Below are positions 12,456-22,533 of a DNA stretch of 64,000 bases, in pieces. Under the pieces are notes generated by a model that did no database searches, had not been told where the DNA came from, and was given only the letters and a program-made list of their open reading frames with translations. Location: contig JAXRKN010000037.1 of NCBI GenBank assembly GCA_038502055.1, forward strand, positions 5,302,501 to 5,366,500. The letters run 5' to 3'. The first letter of the stretch is position 1. Every line of letters begins with the position of its first letter. Source of the stretch: Tanytarsus gracilentus. Lineage: Eukaryota > Arthropoda > Insecta > Diptera > Chironomidae. A program made the translations under genes and the position numbers.

Positions 12456-15400
12456 TTAAACCAAAGGTTTTTGAGAACGAGACTTTTTACGTTTAAGAGT
12501 GCCCGGTGTGGCGTCTGATTTAGTTAAAAGACGCTTTTTCTTCTTAATAATCTTTTCGGATAATGCTTGAAAGGTGGGAGCTGATCCATCAGGTGCAATT
12601 AAATTTTCACTTCTCGACTTCTTTCCAGCGCCAATAGGTTTGCTATATTTCACGACACTCTGCTTCTTCATGGGCATAAAGCTGGTTATCTTTACCTGAC
12701 CGCTATTTGAGCTCGACGATGATCCGGACGGCGAGGACGGCGCTTTCGAGTAGATGCTGAAGGCTGGAATTGAACGAGAACAGCATGGAAGTTCGGAATC
12801 GAATGACTCTTTTTCAGAGGCAACAACTACATTGGCATTGTTAGAATTGCTTGCAATACTCGACACACGTATCTTCTTGTGCGGTATTTGATGATATTGG
12901 CTGTGAAGGTGTTGATTCGATAGTGCCGAGGAAGCAGTGACATTTTCTCGCAAAATTTTCTTCTTATTTAAGCCATTCGAATCTTTTCTCATGAAAGTCG
13001 ACACTCGTGCACTCTTTAAGCCAGCGGTAACTGTTGTCGAGGACGATGATGATGCATTTTTGAGGCTGGATGAAAGTTGTGGCTTCGAGTTGTTTAGTGC
13101 ACTCGATGATGACGGCGATGAGTTGGAAACATTGAGGGGAGATGACGAAAATGAACATTTATTTTCATTTTCTTTTAATGTTGTGTCATGCTGTGCATTA
13201 GAGTTTGATGAGATGATACTAGTTTGTCGCTTTTTGGTCATTTTAGCGTACTAAAGAGAGAGAGGAAAGGAGCAAAGTGTGAATTTAAAAGGAAGCTTTT
13301 AGTAACCGGATGTGATGAGAGCAAGATATTGCAAACGCGTTACCTTATTAACTCGGGCACGTGACAGACCACGATTTATCTCGTTTTTTAGAGCATTTCG
13401 AAGACCTTTAAATAAATTTTTATTAAATTCAAAGGCTTTCAAATTTAAATTTATTTTTCTCACCTTGAAGTGATCGAAACTCAGAGTTTGGGATTCGACT
13501 TTGTGGATTAGAGTTTGTGAGATCGAGTAATGAAGGTCCTAAAGCTCTTCCGACCTCCTCCAAAATTGCCGGTGTGAATTTCGGTGGTATCATATTGTGA
13601 ATTTTACATGACATTTCCTTTCCTTTTGGTGGCAGTACGTTTACACATTTTGTTGTGTTATAATTGCTTTCGAGAGTATAACTTTTTATTAAGCCTGTAG
13701 CTTTGTAGATTGCAACACGTCCCGATCCCTCTTTGGAGAGACCATCACGTCGTCCTTTCAAATACATATTTCGTTCGCTAAAATTGCACGCATCAAAGTG
13801 AAAATGGTGGCAATTAAGGCTCATCAATTTTGGCAGTAACATAACTTCGACAGCTTCCATTGTATTTGACAAATGATTTCCGTACATGAAAACTCCTGGT
13901 GAAAGAATCGTGACAAGAAACAATTTTTTTATAATTTTTAGAAGAGGAAAGGAGGAGGCTCAATCAATATTATAATAGGAATCGAACGTGGTTAACAAGG
14001 TGGGATGACTTTGAAAATATTTATTAAATAAATTATTGAAATTACTCAACTTTACATTTGAGCTAAAAAAATATTTCGTGAGTCTCCCCGCCTCGTTTAA
14101 TAATTTACCTTTTTTCGAAGCATGACCATGCATATCAAGATACAAAAATAAATTGGAGCTTTCATCGATGATGCTTTTATCGCCATTCTCATCGGTCTTA
14201 ATACGAAAATCAATGCTGATATTTAAATTCGGTGCGTTTTGTTGTTGCTGATTCAATTGTTGAATCATTTTTTCGGCAGCGTTTTCGCAATTGTAATGAC
14301 TTATCATGGTGACTATGATGGTTGGTAGTTTTTCGATCGCTTGACACCAAATTCTTGACAGTATCCTTCAATTTTCTGCCAATCACACTGCCGGTGCTGC
14401 ATTTTGCCTTTGCAATTAGTTTTCGATCAGAATTTTCTGTTTTTGCTTCATCGACATCCGAATTTCTTTTCTTTTCCTTAACATCTGTAATGTGAAGAAT
14501 TAAATTAGAAATTTAATACTAAACACTTTTTTAAAATTATTTACCAATAGACATAATTGTGTCCTCATCACCGTCTTCATTAAGCTCATTAACCATTGAC
14601 GACAATTCAACCGAGTCTTTCTCATCGGAAAGACCTCCAGCACCACTTCTCTCCATACCAGTTGCGATTTCCTTAAGCTCATCACCATTGTCTGGTTTTT
14701 CACAGCCATAATGATAATATCTTATTAATTTTCTAACAGCATAAATTGAGGGATGTCGATCGAGACGCGGCGTCAAATAGACGCGATTTAAATTATGACC
14801 GAGAGTATCACTTCTATACAAGCCATTTGCAACACCATCGGGATTGAGGAATGGGATGATCTTGAAAACATATAGCTTCCTAAAAATAAAAATATCGAAA
14901 ATTATTTGGCGTGAAAGCAAAAGTTTATTTTTATATTAGGGAGCATTCGCAAAAATTCAAATTTACCTTAATGCACATGCAACTTGACTTTTACGATCTA
15001 ATAGAAGATTAATGAAGCCGTTAAGAACGAAACTTGCTACAGTCTCTCCGGGGTGAACGCGAGATGAGAGAAAGATAATTTTTTTGTTCTTAAAATTATG
15101 ACAACGTGGCATTGAGATATCGGGAAAGAGATTTTTGATGCGCTCTTCACACATATCCTCAATTCCCTCAAAACTAGTAATCGTAATGAGATCGATGCGT
15201 CGTTGCTCTACCGAATTAATTACTAGTTCACGATGATAATAAATTTCATTCTTTAACTCCTCAATCGATGGTTTTAAAATAGTTGCAGAACTCTCTGTTG
15301 CTTTCTCAATTTTCATTGCATTATGAACCAAGCTCGATAATTGTTGCATAGAATCAGATGTATTTTCACCATCGAGCGACGAATGAAAGTTTCGCGCATT

Positions 15401-17107
15401 TAACAAAATATTCTCAAATTTTTCCTGTAAAAACAGTCCGTCGTGTGCGTCCTCGCTGATGCTTGTTAAGCTCAAATCTCGGGGATGCAACATTTGAGAT
15501 CCTTGATGAATATCGATCACAATTTTTTCCCTTCCTGGATTTCTAATTTCTTTAATTATACTCTCAACTTGCTCCAAACTTTTTTTGTGTTTCCGATCGT
15601 AGTTATCCATAGCACGAAGATGTTCCGTGTAGGTGAATGGAAAAGTGAAAGCATAAAAGGTCAAATTATCATCAACATTTTCACCCGTCCGATGAGTGAA
15701 GGAGAGCACGAAACTATCCTCGGTGATGAGAAATGTTGGCTTTTCCTTGATGCGTTCCCATTTGCCATTCACGCCGTGTCGTGTCACCGGGTGCATACCC
15801 TGACTGAAGAGCTTTGCCTGCTTGTTCAGGTTTAGAAAATTAAATTTCACAAATTGATTTTTTTCGCCACCGCGAACACTATAAATATTATTTTTTGGGT
15901 ACAAAAGAGAATAAAAAATACATCAAGAAATTAGCGCCTTTTGAAATTAGCGATTCAATTTGTTGAATTTTTTTTGTGTAAGCGAAAGGTGAAAGGGGGT
16001 GCTTGGTAATTACTTGACATAAAAAACAAAAATTTAGATCAAGGTTTCAGACAGAGACATTAGAATTTTATGTATTCATGCGTAGTGCCATCATAGAACC
16101 GTTATAAAACATAACTTTTTTTAATAATTGATTTTTTAAACGTTTTTTTACATTGTCTTACAAATCAATTGATCAATGTCATATTTTTGTAATCAATGCC
16201 ATTGAGCGATAAAAATAATTGCGTTACAGGAAATAGTAATTAAAAGAAATCAAGAAAGAAAATCTATCAACATAAATTTCACCAATCCCCCTTCCACTTT
16301 AAGCTTTTCCTTTTAAATAAATCTCCTTCACATACCTGAAAAAGAACCATGTTCTGTTTCCGTGATGAGCGTTTCCGCATGATCCATTGCATTCGGTGTT
16401 TTTGCACTTCTTGAAGGTATCACTTGAACCTGATAAATTGCTATAGCAATCGGGACGAGTCCATAAATTAAATTCAACATCAATCACTTTCAAATTTTGA
16501 CTGCTGCTACTATTCGAGCTTGTCTGTGAAATTGCTTGTTGTGACTCGTTTGACGACGTTGCCACTGCCGCAGTAGACGCTGATAATTCATTTTGTGTTC
16601 CTGCAAAAAAAAAAAGTTTTTCCGTGAAAAATAGTCGATACAATTATAATTTATATAGAAACAGCACGAAAAAAATATTTGTATAGAAATCTTTTTTCAT
16701 TGACAAACTTGGATTGATATTTTTTTAGAAGGGTAAAACGAAATTGTGTCAAGTGAACAGAAAGCTATTGCAGCTAGTTCAGCGAATTCACGAAATGGAT
16801 CTAATTGAAACAACTTTTGATTACATTGAACTACATACTATAGATCAGAATGAAAATAAATATTTTGGAATTGATGTCAGAGAAATTTAAGTGAAACTTT
16901 TTATAGGAGAGACGTTCACTTTCATCTTTTATATATATATTATCCTTTTGCAAAACTAGTTCTTTATTTATTTTTTATCAACTTTTTCTTACCATTTGCT
17001 TTCTTCACACATTCAACTTTCAGTAAATTTCCACTATCAAATTTTGCATCGAAAATATATTTTTCACAACAGAAATTTGTCAATTGTTCAATTTTAGTTG
17101 CACTCAT
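12456..17107 (-). CDS. AGBL5: Cytosolic carboxypeptidase 5-like tubulin deglutamylase
   Basis: M14D metallocarboxypeptidase; CCP5 removes branch-point glutamates from tubulin. Exons: 16993-17107, 16336-16600, 14967-15878, 14545-14879, 14389-14484 (tentative 3' end), 14109-14312, 13464-13895, 13344-13405 and 12456-13250, about 1071 residues. The N-terminal domain has FDAKFDSGNL, FNLWTRPDC and NRTWFFF. Zinc ligands are seen in RVHPGET (His402, Glu405) and DMHGHA (His636). Substrate-binding NLNR and catalytic Glu718 in YTLESNYN are present, as is SKEGSGRVAIYKATG, diagnostic of CCP5. The C-terminal exon (about 260 residues) is Ser/Lys-rich low complexity. It lies head to head with adk2 (635 bp apart). 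One junction, 14313-14388, uses a weak donor to keep the frame. The family is sure; the exact exon set less so. Confidence 0.88.
16729..16890 (+). other. Possible opposite-strand exon nested in AGBL5 intron 1
   Basis: On the strand opposite AGBL5, a pyrimidine tract and TTTTTTAG (ending 16728) precede an open frame of 53 codons that ends in TAA at 16888-16890. It includes an internal ATG at 16795 that would give 31 residues, starting MDLIETTFDYIE. Its amino-acid content looks protein-like, but I found no matching upstream exon and recognise no family. It could be a relic, a nested gene or chance. Confidence 0.25.
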
Positions 17108-17742
17108 GCTCCTAATTTTAATTGTTTTATGTGTCTTTATACACTTCCTGACTCGATCAGGTCAAATTTAGAATTGATGACGTTCCGTAACTCAATTTAA
17201 ATCGAAAATGAACAAATTTTTATTTTCACTTTGATCAAAAATAATGAAATAGATGAAGAAGAAGTAAACTTTGAAAGAGAAGGCTTACTCTGATTTGTCG
17301 CGGGAAATTTTTGTTTATTTTTAAAAAATAGTTTTAAAATTTTAAAACGTTTTTTAGGTTTTAAACAATTTTAATTTAAATTATTTGAATTTTTCATAAA
17401 TTTTAACCGCTCAAATTATGAACTTTATGTTAAATTTCATTCGAATCAAAGAAACTTCTTCTGATGTTATTTTTTAAAGGGATATTTTGCAGCAAGGGCG
17501 AAATTTCCCCTCTCAAACTTTAATCAATCACTTCCTCAAGGGCATTTCGATCGAGTGTAAGATATTTTCTCAATTATTTCAATTAACTCTTCAATTTACT
17601 GTCTTCATGTGCTGTTCATGTGACCACACACGTCACGCTTGATAACAATTAATTGAAGAAAATTGTCGAAGCGATCAATAAATCGTTAAATTTCAATAAT
17701 TTCTTTTTAGAGGCCAAAAGTTAAAAATAAATAAATAGAGAC
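17108..17742. promoter_or_regulatory. Divergent intergenic promoter region, AGBL5-like / adk2
   Basis: These 635 bp separate two head-to-head start codons, so they must contain both promoters and 5' UTRs. I see no clear TATA box. The sequence is AT-rich and shows no coding signal. Confidence 0.55.
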
Positions 17743-18638
17743 ATGGCACAACCAAGACCTAAATACAATTACGATCAAATAAATAGAACTGGAATTAATG
17801 CAATTCTATTGGGAGCACCGGGAAGTGGCAAAGGAACGCAAGTGAGTAGACAATTAAATATATGTTCGTGGCATTTGATTGCGCAACGAGAAATTCAATA
17901 TAAAAGAACCACGAAGAGGTTAATGTCTTATCAGTTAATCTATAAATCTCCACTTTCTCTCTTGTAGGCGCCGATTTTGAAGGAGAAATATTGTGTTTGT
18001 CACTTGAGCACGGGTGATATGTTGAGAGCTGAAATTACAAGTGGCTCTAAACTCGGCAGCGAGCTAAAGAAGGTCATGGACGAAGGCAAATTGGTTTCCG
18101 ATGACCTTGTCGTTGATCTTATCGACTCGAACCTTGGTAAGCCGGAATGTAAGAATGGATTTCTCCTCGATGGCTTTCCTCGTACGGTTGTGCAAGCAGA
18201 GAAGCTTGATGGTCTATTAGACAAAAGACAAACATCCCTCGATGCTGTCATCGAATTTGGAATTGACGATAGCTTGCTTGTGAGAAGAATTACTGGTCGA
18301 TTGATTCATTCAAAGAGTGGGCGAAGTAAGTGTCTTTCCTATCATCCATCCATCTAGTTAACACCTTTGTTTTAGGCTATCACGACGAATTTCATCCACC
18401 AAAAGTCGCAATGAAGGACGACATTACCGGTGAGCCTTTAATTCGTCGAAGTGACGACAACGCTGAAGCTCTGAAAAAGCGCCTCGAAGCATATCACTCA
18501 CAGACGCAACCACTTGTTAACTATTATGCTCTCCGTGGTATCCACTACAAAATTGATGCTGCACAGAGTTCATCGCGAGTTTTCGAAAACATCGATAGCA
18601 TTTTCCTCTCGCAAAAGCAGAAGCGAGCTTCGTTGTAA
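17743..18638 (+). CDS. Adk2: Adenylate kinase 2
   Basis: It catalyses ATP + AMP to 2 ADP, typically in the mitochondrial intermembrane space and cytosol. Exons are 17743-17841, 17968-18325 and 18376-18638, giving 239 residues, the usual AK2 length. The P-loop GAPGSGKGTQ is at about residues 24-33 and is split from the next exon exactly after Gln. Other features are HLSTGDMLRAEI (AMP site), DGFPRTVVQAE, GRLIH and the LID segment SYHDEFHPPK followed by DDITGEPLIRRSDDN, all as in animal AK2. The ending is short and Lys/Arg-rich. The start is the first in-frame ATG and gives the expected short N-terminus. Confidence 0.95.
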
Positions 18639-19987
18639 AAGGTGTGAGTTGAGATTTAAATTGTTAGCAAAAATTTTCTTTGCAATTTTAAAGCAACTTG
18701 AATAAGTTTAAGGGAGTAATGTGAACTTTTTTGAGTATAATTAAAGTTGAGCAGTTTATTGTGTTCAAAGGAACTTTTCTCTGATTTATCAAACGGGGGT
18801 TTATGTGGTTTTTAAATATACTTAAAGTCCAAACCATGATTTAAAAAAATAAGTGATAACATTTGAGCTTAATTTCAGATAATTTTATCTCAACACGTGT
18901 TCTCGTTAGAATTCAAACTGTTGCTATTCATTCATTATTTACTCTTCTTATCCTACTCGAATTTAAATCTGAATAGAGGAGAGGCAAGAGAGATAAAAAA
19001 GAGATTATGCCAAGAACTATTTCCATATTAGCGAGGTCAAGATTTTTTTTCGCAAACGTGATTTATGTTGAGAAAGGTCAGTCAATGGTCAGTGAAATTA
19101 ATCTCTCCTTCATTATCACCACTCCTTATAAAGTCTAGAGTTTAATTCCTCTGATAGTCCTCATGATGAAATTCATTTTATGAGTTTTCTGGAAAAAAAT
19201 AAAAGTAATATAATTTCCTGATTAAAAGTTAAAAGTCACACAAATATTTTATTCAATAAAAAAAATCTTTTCTATATAAAAGCTGCTTTCTATGTGCTAT
19301 TTACATTGAACTATGAAATTCTCTCTAATATAGGCAGTGAAATATTATTTTTCTAATGCGAAAAAGAAAAGCAGGGTCATACGCAACTTCCTCGAAGTGC
19401 ATTTTCTTCTCCGAATACAACTTCTCTTTTTTAAAGTACTCAATTTTAAAACTTATCTCTGGGTAAATCACGAAGTAATGCAATTTAATAATGGTATGTG
19501 GAGGATGAAAAAAAGAAACAAACTAATTTTACCTGAGCGAATTATCAAAAAGAACATAATTGCGTACAATTCACTGGGGGGATTTAAAAAATGTGCATCA
19601 GGTATTTTCTTATTCTTGTTTACTACGATTATATAAAAGTACATCTGTTGGGATTTCACTCAAAGTAATGTCCCTTATATCCGCTCATGTCATAATAATT
19701 TAAAAAAATCTAAAGTAAAAATCTGTGGCACTAACATCAAATAATTTGAGTATTTAGGTAAAAATGTTTCTTCTAAAGAATACTGATGAACCATGCTGAG
19801 ATCGACACTTGTGATTGATGCCTAGCAAACACCGAAACCGGTTTGTGCTCTATCCTTTGTTTTTGTTATGTTAGATTTGTTTGGCTCAACACATACACGC
19901 GCACATACATTTAGAAGAAAATTTGGGATCGCCATTAATGATTCATAGAATCGACATCTTTTTTTTTGTGGTGACCAAATGGTTAAA
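18639..19987. other. Intergenic region with UTRs
   Basis: This 1.35 kb stretch between the convergent adk2 and RING gene holds their 3' UTRs. I see no supported gene. Short open frames at 19337-19659 are AT-rich and read on both strands, which argues against coding. Confidence 0.5.
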
Positions 19988-20485
19988 TTATTTTAACGTT
20001 TGCCGTCTTAATGGTAGTAATAGCCTCTCCACATTCAGCAGGTTCCTCAGTTCGGCAATCTCTTGATCCTTTTTGGCAATTTCCTGTTTAAGTTTGTCAA
20101 ATTTCAGCTCTACATGGCCGAGTTCTTTAGTCACACATTTAATATATTTCGTGAGCTTTTCAGTCCTCTGTTGCATTACAAGTTTCTCTCCATCATCAGC
20201 CTCGCACGTTGCTTCCGACTCATCGTCAGATTTTGGATTAACACTGAAGAAAATCTTGTGGAAGTCACTTTTACCCCTGATCTCGGCCCGGCACTCGGGA
20301 CAACTTTCTGATTTTTGAAGCCATTTGAGGATGCAATATTTGTGAAAAACATGTCCACAAAACGATGAATAAACCGTATTACTTCCATTTCCACCGTTCG
20401 ATGGCGATGATCGTGTGAACGGAAGTTGTGTTTCCGTTTTAGGATCTAAGAAGCTGCAGCAACATATCGAGCATACTATTTCCAT
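19988..20485 (-). CDS. Small RING-finger coiled-coil protein, TRAIP/nopo-like
   Basis: It is probably an E3 ubiquitin ligase of about 165 residues. I chose the ATG at 20483-20485 (MEIVCSIC) because the RING starts there; an in-frame ATG at 20513-20515 adds ten basic residues. The RING reads CSIC, a Ser/Asn/Gly-rich loop, FCGHVFHKYCILKWL and CPEC, with all eight metal ligands. It is followed by KIFFSV, which resembles the segment after the RING in TRAIP/no poles. The C-terminal part (KLTKYIKCVTKELG through AELRNLL) is a predicted coiled coil. It is far shorter than TRAIP (about 470 residues) and lacks its C-terminus, so it is a truncated paralogue or a distinct small family. It lies head to head with PEX2. 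Confidence 0.75.
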   Translation of the reverse strand: MEIVCSICCCSFLDPKTETQLPFTRSSPSNGGNGSNTVYSSFCGHVFHKYCILKWLQKSESCPECRAEIRGKSDFHKIFFSVNPKSDDESEATCEADDGEKLVMQQRTEKLTKYIKCVTKELGHVELKFDKLKQEIAKKDQEIAELRNLLNVERLLLPLRRQTLK

Positions 20486-20776
20486 CTTTTTTAATTTAAT
20501 CTTATAGATTTTCACTTCTTCTCACAACTTAGAGCTAATTTGTTCGATTTCTTATGCTTAGAGGGGTAATAAAAATAATTTAAATTTCTTCTTCTCAACG
20601 ACCACCGACTGACTCTCTCTGCGACTTTTTTGAATTGAAACAAATATGTCAACGGTTAAAACTGAACAGTTGTTATTATTGCGGGGTGCGCGTGTATGTC
20701 GATCGGACTGCTTTCAGCGTACGAACCATGCTCATATCCTCCGTCGATGAGATTTTTTAAGGCACACAAACAAGTC

Positions 20777-22501
20777 ATGACGGAAAATAAAAAATCGAGT
20801 TATGTTTCGCGAGTTAATCAGCTCGATTCTTATTTATTGGACAATGAAATCACTAAAATTGTTCACGAACAGTTGATGAACGTATATAATGAATTGCCAC
20901 CGGGTATTTTAAGCAAGTATCAGCCTGAAATTGATGCACTGCTTTCGACTTTGATTTGGGCAAAATCCATTTTACAAAATAAATCAACATTCGGTCAACA
21001 GGTGCTCGCGATCACGTATAAAAATGAAAATGTCACTAAAAACCGTTTAATACTTCATTACCTGCTGACAATATGTGCGCCATATACGAAAGAAGTTAGT
21101 CATCTGAGACTCACCAGCTTTACTCAATTACAAAAGACGATCGAGTGGATTGAGTGTCTCGTTAAGATTTTGAGCATCCTCAACTTTTTTAGATTCCTTA
21201 AAACTGGCCATTATCCATCGCTGCTTGATTATGTGCTTCGGTGGAATCACGTGTCAAAAACTGGCACTCAAATGAGAAATGTTGGCTATGCTTATATGAA
21301 TCGAGAGCTGATATGGACTGGATTTTTGGTGAGCATGTCATTTATTTCTAATTTAAAATCTAATTAAAATTAATAATTTTATAGCTCCGCTATATATTAA
21401 TTTTGGTTTTTCCAAAACCTTTTTCGGCCCCTAGTGCCAAGACATTACATTGTTCAATTAAAACATATGCTCAAATGATAGGCCTAGCCAAACCCTACAA
21501 ACTGGCGAAAACAGATTTGAAACGTTGCTCCTACGAGGGTTAGAGCCATTTAAGTCATCTTACTTTCTCACTTTCTCACTTTCTCACTTTCTCACTTTCT
21601 TACGATCTTAGTGAACGCCATATCTCAAGAACGGCTGGTCGGATTTGACTCGGGTTTGTGGCTAAAGATCGGATTTTGGTTCTAGTTGTGCAAGAAGTAT
21701 TTAGTTTTGAGGTACGACCCTCCAAGGACCGTCCCTGAGTGCAAAAATGTCCTTTTTCATACAAATTTTCTCTTATATGGTTTCATGGGTATCGTTGAAC
21801 TCGTAATTGCATCAGGAATCGATTGACATTGACGATTTTAGAGGAATGTCCATGATGGCCGTCCAGGTGTGCCACTAATGTCCATTTTTCAGAAATATGG
21901 CTTCATGTATGTCGTTGAACTCGTCATTGCATCAGGAATCGATTGACACTGACGATTTTTGAGGAATGTCCATCATGGCCGGCCAGGAGTGCCACTAATG
22001 TCCATTTTTCAGAACTATGGCTTCATGTATGTCGTTGAACTCGTCATTGCATCAGGAATCGATTGACACTGACGATTTTTGAGGAATGTCCATCATGGTC
22101 GGTCAGGAGTGCCACTAATGCCCATTGCAACGGAGTAGGGTACTAATCTATGCGGAGCTATTGGAAATGGCAACGCCGTTTGCAGACCCATCTTGTTTCA
22201 GGAACTCTTAAATGTAACTTTGCCATTGATCAACATACATTCCCTCAAACGAAAAGCTACCAAGTTTTTAAAGTCAAGCGGACTCGAACAAATGTCATCG
22301 ATGGAACCAACAATGGATGTTAACACTAAATGTGCAATATGTTCCCAAAGACCAGCACTACCACACCACATCAAGTGTGCTCATATATTTTGTTACTATT
22401 GCATACAAGGAAGTGTCTCTTTAGATCCGACATATTCCTGTCCAATTTGTGATTATCAAAGTAATGGTGATATTTATCCTTTAGAAATTAGAGTTGAATA
22501 G
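20777..22501 (+). CDS. Pex2: Peroxisome biogenesis factor 2 (peroxin-2)
   Basis: This is a RING component of the PEX2-PEX10-PEX12 ubiquitin ligase in the peroxisomal membrane, which monoubiquitinates PEX5 for recycling. Exons are 20777-21328 and 22202-22501, in phase 0, giving 283 residues. I chose the ATG at 20777 because SYVSRVNQLD follows shortly, matching the family N-terminus; an in-frame ATG at 20696 would add 27 residues. The N-terminal half carries PPGILSKYQPEIDALLSTLIW and hydrophobic membrane segments. The RING near the end (about 228-267) reads CAIC, HIKCAHIFCYYC and CPIC. The 873-bp intron is much larger than its neighbours' because a repeat element fills it. The stop lies 32 bp from the HEATR6 stop on the other strand. 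Confidence 0.92.
21383..22198 (+). mobile_element. Repeat element with three 120-bp tandem units, copy A, in Pex2 intron
   Basis: A near-full related copy lies in reverse orientation at about 25144-25720. The element contains an 8-bp minisatellite (CTTTCTCA, about 21563-21600), a unique part, and three units of exactly 120 bp starting near 21779, 21899 and 22019 (each with TCATG..TATCGTTGAACTCG or TGTCGTTGAACTCG and GAATCGATTGACA). An imperfect inverted pair, AGCTCCGCTATATATTA at 21383 and TAATCTATGCGGAGCT near 22144-22159, lies close to the ends. The right end, ACCCATCTTGTTT, stops three bases before the Pex2 exon. No coding sequence is seen. The class is unknown. Confidence 0.75.
21779..22138 (+). 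repeat. Three tandem 120-bp units in copy A
   Basis: Successive units begin at about 21779, 21899 and 22019, exactly 120 bp apart. Units two and three are nearly identical; unit one is more diverged, which fits array growth toward the right end. Confidence 0.85.
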
Positions 22502-22533
22502 CAGAATAAAAATTTATTACATAATTGAAAATT

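Noticed and set aside
12937..13254. 105-codon frame opposite the last CCP5-like exon
   Set aside because: Antisense shadow of the Ser-rich low-complexity tail of the real gene.
21563..21600. Short regular repeats considered as a CRISPR-like array
   Set aside because: An 8-bp minisatellite (CTTTCTCA) without spacers in an insect intron; the 120-bp units are direct tandem repeats, also without spacers.
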